From an uncultured Robinsoniella sp. (GTDB lineage: Bacteria > Bacillota > Clostridia > Lachnospirales > Lachnospiraceae): a stretch of 28,790 nucleotides of DNA. Numbering within the stretch: position 1 is the stretch's first letter; each line of letters opens with the position of its first letter. Position numbers and translations under genes: made by a program. Location of the stretch: positions 1 through 28,790 of the forward strand of contig UQGG01000071.1 of the NCBI GenBank assembly GCA_900540475.1. The letters are read 5' to 3'. Shown piece by piece: positions 22,755-28,790 of this stretch. Below the pieces are notes generated by a model, which did no database searches, was not told the DNA's origin, and was given only the letters and a program-made list of their open reading frames with translations.

Positions 22755-24278
22755 TTATTTCATTGCTTCACTTACAACAGCTGCTTCTGCCTGTGCCCGC
22801 TGTATATCATCCGCCTTGTCCAACCCCTCTACTGTGATGTTGCGGTTTACCTTGGCATCGTAGGTATCAGCTCTCATGATTTCGCCCAGATCAATGCCCA
22901 CTGTCTCTTTCATGGATTCAAAAAGCTTAGCCATAACTGCTGGAACATTTCCGGCAACCGGGTCAATTCCACTGCCTTCACCCCCACCAATGATTGTGAT
23001 CTTGTCAATCTGGCTTAGCGGTTCTGCAATTTTACCTGCAATTTCAGGAAGCACCTGGATCAGCATCTGTGCCATAGCAGCATTGTTATACTTCTGATAA
23101 GCCTCCGCACGTTTTTCCATGGCTTCTGCCTCTGCAAGTCCTTTTGCCCGGATTGCCTCTGCCTCTGCTTCACCAACTCTTTGAATACCTTGAGCTTCCT
23201 GCTCCTTGGAATAACGGTCAGCTTCTGCCTTTGACTTTTGCGCTTCTGCTTCCTTTTGCACCTCGAACTTCTTTGCTTCTGCTTCTTTTTGACGTTCAAA
23301 CAATTCGGCTTCTGCTTTCTGCTGGCGTTCGTATCTGTCCGCCTCCGCCTTTTTCCTGATCTGAGCATCCAGGGACTGCTCCATTACCTCTGCTTCTTTT
23401 TGCTTTAAAAGTATCACTTTTTCTTCTTTCGCAATATCTGCATCGGCAGCCGTCACACCAATTGTCTTCCTCTGCTGCTCTTTTTGAATCTCATAAGCGG
23501 CATCCGCTTCTGCACGTTTTGTATCCGCATTTTTCTGCAGGGCTGATTTCTGTATGTCAAGTTCGTTATTCTTAATGGCAATTTCACGGTCTGAATTAAT
23601 TTTTGCATCATTTGCCTGTTTGTCTGCTTCCGCTTTCGCAACAGCTATTTCTTTTTCAGCCTCTGCTTTTGCAATTGCAGCTTTTTTCTTGATCTGTGAT
23701 ATATTGTCGATACCAAGATCATCAATGACTCCATTGTTATCCGTGAAATTCTGGACATTAAAGCTTACAATGTCAAGTCCCATGGCAGCCAGATCAGGTT
23801 CCGCATTTTCTTTTACCAGGTTGGCAAACTTCTGTCTGTCACCCACCATTTCCTCAAGCCTCATTCTGCCTACAATCTCACGCATATTACCTTCCAGAAC
23901 TTCTCTTGCCACCTGTGCTATGTACTGAGTATTCTGATTCAGGAAGTTTTCAGCCGCCAGTCCCAGCCGCTGATTTTCGCTGCTTATTTTAACGTTTACC
24001 GCTGCATCTACCTGAATATTAATGTAGTCTGCAGTAGGAACAGAGCTGGAAGTCTTCACATCGATTGGAATCAGTTTCAAGCTTAATTTATCAAGTCTCT
24101 CCAATACGGGAATCTTAATACTGGCTTTTCCAATAATAATCTTTTTTCGCAGTCCGGAAATAATAAATGCGGTATCCGGCGGAGCTTTTACATATCCGGT
24201 TACCAGTATTAAAATAAGTAAAACTAACACTAAAGCCACCACGATGAAAATCCCAATGTTATCCATAATCATATTCAT
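22755..24278 (-). CDS. Flotillin-like SPFH membrane scaffold protein
   Basis: 507 residues, the usual size of bacterial flotillin (YuaG/FloT). An N-terminal membrane segment (about 8-29, 'IGIFIVVALVLVLLILILVTGYV') is followed by the SPFH/band-7 domain (about 30-195; 'YINIQVDAAVNVKISSENQRLGLAAENFLNQNTQYIAQVAREVLEGNMREIVGRM'). A long Ala/Glu/Lys-rich coiled coil follows (about 196-410) with 11-residue repeats beginning AEA between 311 and 362. The C-terminus has 'AMAQMLIQVLPEIAGKIAEPLSQIDKITIIGGGEG'. Flotillins organise membrane microdomains and affect fluidity. ATG 24278 has AAAGGAG before it. No NfeD-type partner gene lies beside it. The leader contains an apparent Mn2+ riboswitch, which is unusual for this family. 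Confidence 0.95.
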   Translation of the reverse strand: MNMIMDNIGIFIVVALVLVLLILILVTGYVKAPPDTAFIISGLRKKIIIGKASIKIPVLERLDKLSLKLIPIDVKTSSSVPTADYINIQVDAAVNVKISSENQRLGLAAENFLNQNTQYIAQVAREVLEGNMREIVGRMRLEEMVGDRQKFANLVKENAEPDLAAMGLDIVSFNVQNFTDNNGVIDDLGIDNISQIKKKAAIAKAEAEKEIAVAKAEADKQANDAKINSDREIAIKNNELDIQKSALQKNADTKRAEADAAYEIQKEQQRKTIGVTAADADIAKEEKVILLKQKEAEVMEQSLDAQIRKKAEADRYERQQKAEAELFERQKEAEAKKFEVQKEAEAQKSKAEADRYSKEQEAQGIQRVGEAEAEAIRAKGLAEAEAMEKRAEAYQKYNNAAMAQMLIQVLPEIAGKIAEPLSQIDKITIIGGGEGSGIDPVAGNVPAVMAKLFESMKETVGIDLGEIMRADTYDAKVNRNITVEGLDKADDIQRAQAEAAVVSEAMK

Positions 24279-24314
24279 ATTTTTTCTCCTTTGTCCTGTT
24301 TGTCTGAATCGTTA

Positions 24315-24338
24315 TTAGTTTGAAATGCTCTTTTTCAT
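24315..24338 (-). CDS. Possible 7-residue leader peptide
   Basis: ATG-AAA-AAG-AGC-ATT-TCA-AAC-TAA behind a good AGGAGGTGG site, between the riboswitch terminator and the flotillin start. It may be translated as a uORF, or the site may be chance; only spacing and the ribosome-binding site speak for it. Confidence 0.25.
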   Translation of the reverse strand: MKKSISN

Positions 24339-24410
24339 TGCAACTTTCCACCTCCTTATTCATGCTCAGAGCACTTCCGGAAATTTGTGTTTGCTGCCAT
24401 CGGGGTAAAG

Positions 24411-24453
24411 AAAAAAGACCCCTATTGCAACAACAATGCTACAATAAAAGTCT
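24411..24453 (-). terminator. Riboswitch-controlled terminator before the flotillin gene
   Basis: On the minus strand AGAC...ATTG...GCA pairs with TGCAAT...GTCT and is followed by TTTTTT. Its 5' arm is the same GACTTTTATTG that forms the 3' side of the riboswitch P1 helix, so aptamer and terminator exclude each other. Confidence 0.75.
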
Positions 24454-24536
24454 CGCACATTTCATTCGATACGGATGTTTTACATCGTCCTGACGATTTC
24501 GAATCACCTTTCGGTGTTGGCTACTCCCTTTTATTA
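24442..24536 (-). ncRNA. yybP-ykoY family (Mn2+) riboswitch upstream of flotillin
   Basis: The minus strand shows AATAAAAG pairing with CTTTTATT (P1), then GGGAGTAGC, a hairpin CACC-GAAA-GGTG, a stem ATTCGA/TCGAAT that encloses ATCGTCAGGACGATG and CATCC, and finally GCGAGACTTTT. The order GGGAGUAGC, CGUCA and (G/A)AGAC-CUUU-like end is that of the yybP-ykoY aptamer. The 3' side of P1 overlaps a terminator, so ligand binding should allow read-through (an ON switch). The Mn2+ ligand is known for the family; it was not tested here. An overlapping promoter lies directly upstream. Confidence 0.85.
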
Positions 24537-24541
24537 AGATC

Positions 24542-24570
24542 AATATAGCACCGTTTCCATATATTGTCAA
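24542..24570 (-). promoter_or_regulatory. Promoter of the riboswitch-flotillin transcript
   Basis: TTGACA (24565-24570), 17-bp spacer, TATATT (24542-24547). The start near 24535 coincides with the 5' edge of the aptamer. Confidence 0.85.
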
Positions 24571-24608
24571 TAATTTAACGATATCTTTTTGCACTTTAAA
24601 TTGTGGAG

Positions 24609-25295
24609 TTACCTTTTTAAAGAACGGATATATGCTTTTGTTTCTTTATCAACCTGCAGAGACTCTGTTATCTTCTGAAGTGCCTTATTATACGTCCAGT
24701 CATCCAGCTGATTCTCTTTTAAATATTCCAAAACCTGTTTGGGATACTTTATAAAATAAATGGACACCGCCCAGGCAACGGCCATTCTGACATAGTATCC
24801 TTCATGCCTGATCATATCAAAAAATGCAAGCGCCTCTTGCAGGTATGCTTCTTCTGTATAATAGTCTAAAAGCATTACAACTCCAAACCGAATCTCATAT
24901 TCATTCTGGCTTCTCAGGTACTTGTCCAGAAACTTCCACATCTCTGCTTTGTGCTCCCTGGTAATCTTAAGCCCCGTACAAAAACTGTCACACACGGACC
25001 AGTTATCTATTTTCACAATAAAGCGTTCCATTCTTGCAAACAGTTCCGAAAGATCCATACGGGCATAGCCAATTACCATTCCCTGAAGCATAATTTCTTC
25101 ATAACTTTCGTCGCTGGCTGCCTCCAGATAAGACCGCCAGTCCTCTTTTATGACAGCCTTTGCCATTTTTCTAAGAACTGGCAGGCGTACTCCATATACA
25201 TTTTCCACCCCCGGCATAAGCCTCATGGTAAATGTCCTGAAGTTCTCTTCCGCATACATTTGAAGCTGTTCCTTCACCCATTCATTTGTAATCAT
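24609..25295 (-). CDS. DNA alkylation repair protein, AlkD-like HEAT-repeat glycosylase
   Basis: 228 residues, all helical, matching the AlkD-like DNA alkylation repair family. Family motifs: 'VYGVRLPVLRKMAK' (33-46), 'DNWSVCDSFC' (97-106) with W99 and D103 spaced like W109/D113 of Bacillus cereus AlkD, 'EIRFGVVML' with R136 near the AlkD R148 position, W175 near W187, and 'DDWTYNKALQKITESL' close to the end. AlkD excises bulky cationic lesions such as N7- and N3-alkylpurines without flipping the base. ATG 25295 follows AGGAGCAG. It appears monocistronic; its 3' end runs close to the flotillin promoter and no separate terminator is seen. Confidence 0.9.
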   Translation of the reverse strand: MITNEWVKEQLQMYAEENFRTFTMRLMPGVENVYGVRLPVLRKMAKAVIKEDWRSYLEAASDESYEEIMLQGMVIGYARMDLSELFARMERFIVKIDNWSVCDSFCTGLKITREHKAEMWKFLDKYLRSQNEYEIRFGVVMLLDYYTEEAYLQEALAFFDMIRHEGYYVRMAVAWAVSIYFIKYPKQVLEYLKENQLDDWTYNKALQKITESLQVDKETKAYIRSLKR

Positions 25296-25390
25296 TCCTG
25301 CTCCTATATCCTCCGTAAAATTTTACTACCAGAATTCTCCATCCTATGATATATTATTTTTATTGTACAACACAGGAGGAAACTTTGTTT

Positions 25391-25831
25391 ATGAAGAAAA
25401 AATACCATAACCTGCTCTTTCGCATTTCTTATTACATGGAATTATTTTTAGCAATCTTAATCACTGCCGCCATACTTATTTTAAGTATTCATTTAATACC
25501 GGATGTGATTGAAATGGCCACAAACGCCCAGTTTGATAATTTTAATAATTTTCTTTCTACCGCTTTAAGCCTGGTAGTGGGGATTGAGTTCGTGAAAATG
25601 CTTTGCAAACACACGCCGGAAACACTGATCGAAGTACTGATGTTTGCTACTGCCCGGCAAATGGTGGTAGAACATATGTCTTTGTTTGAGTCTACAATCG
25701 GCATCATAGCAATCGGCATACTCTTTTTTATTAAAAAATTCCTGCTTTCAAATTTTGAACCCGGAAAAGAACAGCCAGGATCAGCGGAAGCTTCCCCTTT
25801 GGACCAAGCTGATCAGGATCTCAAAAAATAA
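25391..25831 (+). CDS. PsiE-like small integral membrane protein
   Basis: 146 residues with about four hydrophobic segments ('LFLAILITAAILILSIHLI', 'FLSTALSLVVGIEFVKML', 'LIEVLMFATARQMVVEH', 'TIGIIAIGILFFIKKFLL') and a hydrophilic C-terminal tail. The pattern 'VVGIEFVKMLCKHTPETLIEVLMFATARQMV' is that of the phosphate-starvation-inducible PsiE family, whose function is not known. The frame is open 15 codons upstream; AGGAGG at 25375-25380 serves either the ATG at 25391 or a TTG two codons earlier. It stands alone on the plus strand and ends one base before the convergent HAD gene. Confidence 0.8.
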   Translation: MKKKYHNLLFRISYYMELFLAILITAAILILSIHLIPDVIEMATNAQFDNFNNFLSTALSLVVGIEFVKMLCKHTPETLIEVLMFATARQMVVEHMSLFESTIGIIAIGILFFIKKFLLSNFEPGKEQPGSAEASPLDQADQDLKK

Positions 25832-25832
25832 T

Positions 25833-26615
25833 TTACACCAATCCTAATTTCTGCAGTCCATACCAGATCCCATCCTCATCAACGGCCCTGGTTACAAAAT
25901 CAGCGGCCTGCTTCAGGGGTTCTATGGCATTCCCCATGGCTACGCCGCATCCGGCTGCCTGGATCATCTCCATATCATTCATACTGTCACCAAATGCAAT
26001 CACATCTTTCCATTCCAGGTTATAATGCGTTAAAAGAGCCTGGATTCCAACTGCTTTGGATGTGTTTTTATCCACAATATCTGCCCCTACATTTCCGGAA
26101 AACATAGGGAATTTCAGCATTGGAAAAGCCATTTCCAATTCCTGAACCTGTTCTGTGGTACCAAACATCGCCAGGGCATGTAGATGTGCATCCAGCAGTT
26201 TGGCAGGATCTCCAAATTTGCGGTCGCAGCTTCCAAATACCTGTATTTCTCTCTCAACCACCCGTTCTTTATTCACAAAATATCCCACATCACCCAGATT
26301 ATAACCAACGCAGATCTGATGCAGCTCTGCATAATCTAAAAGTTCCTTTACCAGACATTTTTCCATAAAATGTTCATAGATTTTTTTGTCCCCAATCGTT
26401 ACCTTTAATCCATTTGCATGCACAATCGCATCCGGGTGTACCAGATTCGCCAGTGGAAGGCTGAATTCATTTTCCATGTCTCTTCCGGAGGCAAGTACAA
26501 TAATATGACCGTCAGCTCTCAGTTGATCCAGAGCCTTCATAGCCGATTCCGGTATGCGGTAAGTTGCGTGGTCCAATAGTGTCATATCCATATCAAAACA
26601 AACTAATTTTTTCAT
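25833..26615 (-). CDS. Cof-type HAD-IIB phosphatase
   Basis: 260 residues. HAD motif I 'FDMDMTLLD' has nucleophile D8 and acid/base D10, motif II is in 'IIVLASGRD', motif III is the lysine in 'KNTSKAVGIQALL' and motif IV is 'IAFGDSMNDMEMI'. The cap domain is inserted between motifs II and III as in the Cof/YidA type IIB group. These cytoplasmic enzymes hydrolyse sugar phosphates or similar small phosphoesters with low specificity. It follows ptsI by 14 bases and probably shares its message, which would fit a sugar-phosphate role. Confidence 0.93.
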   Translation of the reverse strand: MKKLVCFDMDMTLLDHATYRIPESAMKALDQLRADGHIIVLASGRDMENEFSLPLANLVHPDAIVHANGLKVTIGDKKIYEHFMEKCLVKELLDYAELHQICVGYNLGDVGYFVNKERVVEREIQVFGSCDRKFGDPAKLLDAHLHALAMFGTTEQVQELEMAFPMLKFPMFSGNVGADIVDKNTSKAVGIQALLTHYNLEWKDVIAFGDSMNDMEMIQAAGCGVAMGNAIEPLKQAADFVTRAVDEDGIWYGLQKLGLV

Positions 26616-26629
26616 CTTTATCCCCTTAC

Positions 26630-28288
26630 TTATATCTGACTCAGCTTTTCATCCTTCACTTCGCTTACGTCTGTTTCTCTGATTTTTTTACGCAATGGCA
26701 GTATACATGCCGGAGAAACGGATAATTCATCTATTCCCATGCTTAAAAATGTTTCTGTCAATTCCGTGTCTGCTCCTAACTCTCCGCAGATGCCAATCCA
26801 GATTCCATTTTTATGGGCATTGTCTGCTGCCATTTTAATCAGGCGAAGAAGGGCTTTGTGATGTGGATAATAAAATTTATCCAGATTGGCGTTCTGCCTG
26901 TCTACTGCGGTTGTATACTGGGTGAGATCATTGGTACCCACACTGAAAAAATCAACTTCTTTCGCCAGATCATCGCTGATTATCGCCGCTGCCGGTGTCT
27001 CGATCATGATCCCCAGCTGAGTCTTTTTATTGTACGGAATTCCTGCTTCATCCAGCTCTGCCTTCACTTTTTCAACAATCTCTTTGATCTCCAGAACTTC
27101 TTCTACCGCTACGATCATGGGGAACATAATTGCAATGTTGCCAAATGCGGATGCACGGAAAAGGGCTCGCAGCTGTGTTTGAAAGATATCATGCTGCGTC
27201 AGGCAGATGCGGATCGCACGATATCCAAGTGCAGGATTTTCTTCTTTGGGAAGATGGAAATAATCGATCTGTTTGTCCGCCCCAATGTCCAGTGTACGGA
27301 TAACCACCATCTTTCCCGCCATAGTCTCCGCTGCATATCTGTATACTTTAAACTGCTCTTCTTCTGTAGGGAAATGATCGCTCTCCAGATACAGGAATTC
27401 ACTTCTGAATAATCCAATACCTCCGGCGTCATTTTGCATGACAGCACCAATATCCGATGCATTTCCTATGTTGGCATACACCTTTATCTTCTGCCCGTCC
27501 AGTGTGATATTCTCTTCACCCTTTAACTGCTGCAAAAGAGCCAGCCTGTCCTGATATTCTTTCTGTTTTTCCTTGTATTTTGTCAGTGTCTCTTCATCCG
27601 GGTCAATGTAAATCACACCCTCTGCTCCGTCTACGATTCCCAGTTTCCCTTCGTATTCTTCTGACAGACCATCTCCAACACCGATAACAGCCGGAATATT
27701 CATAGTTCTGGCTAGAATTGCCGTATGGGAATTCGTAGAGCCTCCCCGGGTAATAAAGGACAGGACTTTATCTTTTTCCAGCTGCACCGTTTCACTTGGT
27801 GCGAGATCATCTGCTGCCAATATTACAGGCTTATCCGTAACCAGACCGCTGTTCTCATTTCCGGAGAGGATAGCGATTACACGTTCCGAGATGTCTTTTA
27901 CATCTGCCGCCCGTGCTCTCATGTACTCATCCTCCATAGATGCAAACATCTGTGAAAAATTATCTCCGGTCACTGCTACGGCGTATTCCCCATTCACCTG
28001 CTGCGTTGTAATCAGATTCGTAATGGCTTCCACATAGTCTAAATCATCCAGCATCATTTGATGCACCTGAAAAATCATGGCATTCCCTTCGCCCACTTCC
28101 TGGACTGCCTTCTCATACAGCTCTCCCAGCTGATCAATCGCTTTTTCTTTTGCTGTTTCAAAACGTAGGATTTCAGACTTAATATCTTCTACTCTCTTAC
28201 GCTGTACCTGACCTTCTGCTCGTTTATAAAAGGCTATTTCTCCGATGGCAATGCCCCCAAACACGCCTTTTCCCTGCAATGTTTCCAT
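26630..28288 (-). CDS. ptsI: Phosphoenolpyruvate-protein phosphotransferase (PTS enzyme I)
   Basis: 552 residues, slightly short of the usual 570-575. Phosphorylation-site motif 'GGSTNSHTAILART' has H188. The PEP-binding barrel shows 'VIRTLDIGADKQI', 'ENPALGYRAIRICL', 'LGIMIETPAAAI', 'FFSVGTNDLTQYTTAVDRQN' and the catalytic cysteine in 'GICGELGAD'. Enzyme I transfers phosphate from PEP to HPr and so powers all PTS sugar uptake. ATG 28288 follows AGGGAGG. No ptsH lies upstream in this window, unlike the usual ptsHI pair; HPr must be encoded elsewhere. A HAD phosphatase gene follows closely. Confidence 0.96.
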   Translation of the reverse strand: METLQGKGVFGGIAIGEIAFYKRAEGQVQRKRVEDIKSEILRFETAKEKAIDQLGELYEKAVQEVGEGNAMIFQVHQMMLDDLDYVEAITNLITTQQVNGEYAVAVTGDNFSQMFASMEDEYMRARAADVKDISERVIAILSGNENSGLVTDKPVILAADDLAPSETVQLEKDKVLSFITRGGSTNSHTAILARTMNIPAVIGVGDGLSEEYEGKLGIVDGAEGVIYIDPDEETLTKYKEKQKEYQDRLALLQQLKGEENITLDGQKIKVYANIGNASDIGAVMQNDAGGIGLFRSEFLYLESDHFPTEEEQFKVYRYAAETMAGKMVVIRTLDIGADKQIDYFHLPKEENPALGYRAIRICLTQHDIFQTQLRALFRASAFGNIAIMFPMIVAVEEVLEIKEIVEKVKAELDEAGIPYNKKTQLGIMIETPAAAIISDDLAKEVDFFSVGTNDLTQYTTAVDRQNANLDKFYYPHHKALLRLIKMAADNAHKNGIWIGICGELGADTELTETFLSMGIDELSVSPACILPLRKKIRETDVSEVKDEKLSQI

Positions 28289-28530
28289 AAATACAACCTC
28301 CCTTGTTCTTCAGATAACTTTAAATTAGCACAATTTTTAAAAATGTGGTATCGATTCCTATGCCACCATATTAACATAAATAAATCCATTAATCCATAAA
28401 AAATCAACCCCCCTGTCTCGTTTTCACAGGATTACATAAAATATTAAAAATGTGGGGATATTTTTGCTGTTTTTCTACATACTAAATAAAAGAGAATACT
28501 ATTTTTATTTAATACACAGGAGGAATCCTT

Positions 28531-28728
28531 ATGAAAGATAATAAAACAAATAACGAAATCATTGATGATTATGACTATCTGGGCAATTCCGCTTCTTCCA
28601 TGGACTGTACCGGCTTAATCCCCTCTGCTCCCCAGAGCAAAGCAGAACTGGACTCTTATGAAGAAGTTTATCATTTTGAACCGCCGAAAATGAAAACCAC
28701 AGGCAAAGAAAAAGACTCGCTGGAGTAA
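28531..28728 (+). CDS. Small acidic protein of unknown function
   Basis: 65 residues with no signal peptide or membrane segment, rich in Asp/Glu and Ser and probably disordered ('EIIDDYDYLGNSASSMDCTGLIPSAP', 'ELDSYEEVYHFEPPK'). A strong AGGAGG 9 bases before ATG and codon use like the neighbours support a real gene. I recognise no family with a known function. It is divergent from ptsI. Confidence 0.75.
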   Translation: MKDNKTNNEIIDDYDYLGNSASSMDCTGLIPSAPQSKAELDSYEEVYHFEPPKMKTTGKEKDSLE

Positions 28729-28739
28729 ACTCCCGAGTC
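28714..28739 (+). terminator. Hairpin at the end of the small acidic gene
   Basis: GACTCG-ct-GGAGT and ACTCC-CGAGTC pair over the stop codon. No T-run follows immediately (TTTTT comes 17 bases later), so termination is uncertain. Confidence 0.45.
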
Positions 28740-28790
28740 AATGGCATCAACCAGTTTTTAAACGATGCGTAATAGGATCTGATACAATGC

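Noticed and set aside
23144..23650. Apparent repeat array and overlapping frames in the flotillin gene
   Set aside because: The periodicity comes from codons of the Ala/Glu/Lys 11-residue coiled-coil repeats, not from a DNA repeat element.
28337..28455. Direct repeat TTAAAAATGTGG at 28337 and 28444
   Set aside because: A 12-bp AT-rich match in an AT-rich intergenic region with no further structure; chance is likely.

Overview
The window reads as a low-to-moderate GC Gram-positive chromosome, most likely a gut-type anaerobic clostridium of the Lachnospiraceae kind. This is an inference from the AGGAGG ribosome-binding sites, the T-box leader, the ferredoxin-tailed aldo/keto reductase, the PTS enzyme I and the protein sequences in general. 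No rRNA, tRNA, CRISPR array, phage gene or transposase was found. Nearly all the DNA can be assigned to genes or leader elements.

Left part (1-7.6 kb): a large lipoprotein (predicted propeller plus solute-binding domain) is divergent from an OmpR-type response regulator and a histidine kinase. An approximately 160-bp palindromic repeat separates the two signalling genes. Acetolactate synthase genes ilvB-ilvN follow on the minus strand, behind a complete T-box leader with its own promoter and terminator (probable valine specifier GUA). A second kind of foldback repeat lies in the ilvB leader.

7.6-15.5 kb (minus strand): larE-larB-larC, which make the nickel-pincer nucleotide cofactor, form an operon with a [4Fe-4S] aldo/keto reductase. 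The operon starts from a promoter of MerR architecture (19-bp spacer containing a perfect dyad), preceded by three 12-bp tandem repeats. A regulator with two MerR-type helix-turn-helix domains is encoded immediately upstream, and before it a UvrA paralogue that lacks most of the UvrB-binding region. No larA (lactate racemase) is present in the window.

15.5-22.7 kb: a five-gene sucrose or fructoside utilisation operon (lipoprotein binding protein, two permeases, a dedicated ATPase and a cytoplasmic GH32 hydrolase) is divergent from a LacI-family regulator. The intergenic region holds an array of AACCGGTT-type operators with three cores exactly 12 bp apart and one distal site.

22.7-28.8 kb: a flotillin-like gene is preceded by what looks like a full yybP-ykoY (Mn2+) riboswitch with a mutually exclusive terminator. 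Then come an AlkD-like DNA glycosylase, a PsiE-like membrane protein, a Cof-type HAD phosphatase, PTS enzyme I and a small acidic protein of unknown function.

The most interesting non-coding signals are the riboswitch-flotillin pairing, the MerR-type promoter of the lar operon, and the palindromic repeat family: three copies, two of which begin right at a predicted transcription start so that they form the 5' UTR of a gene.
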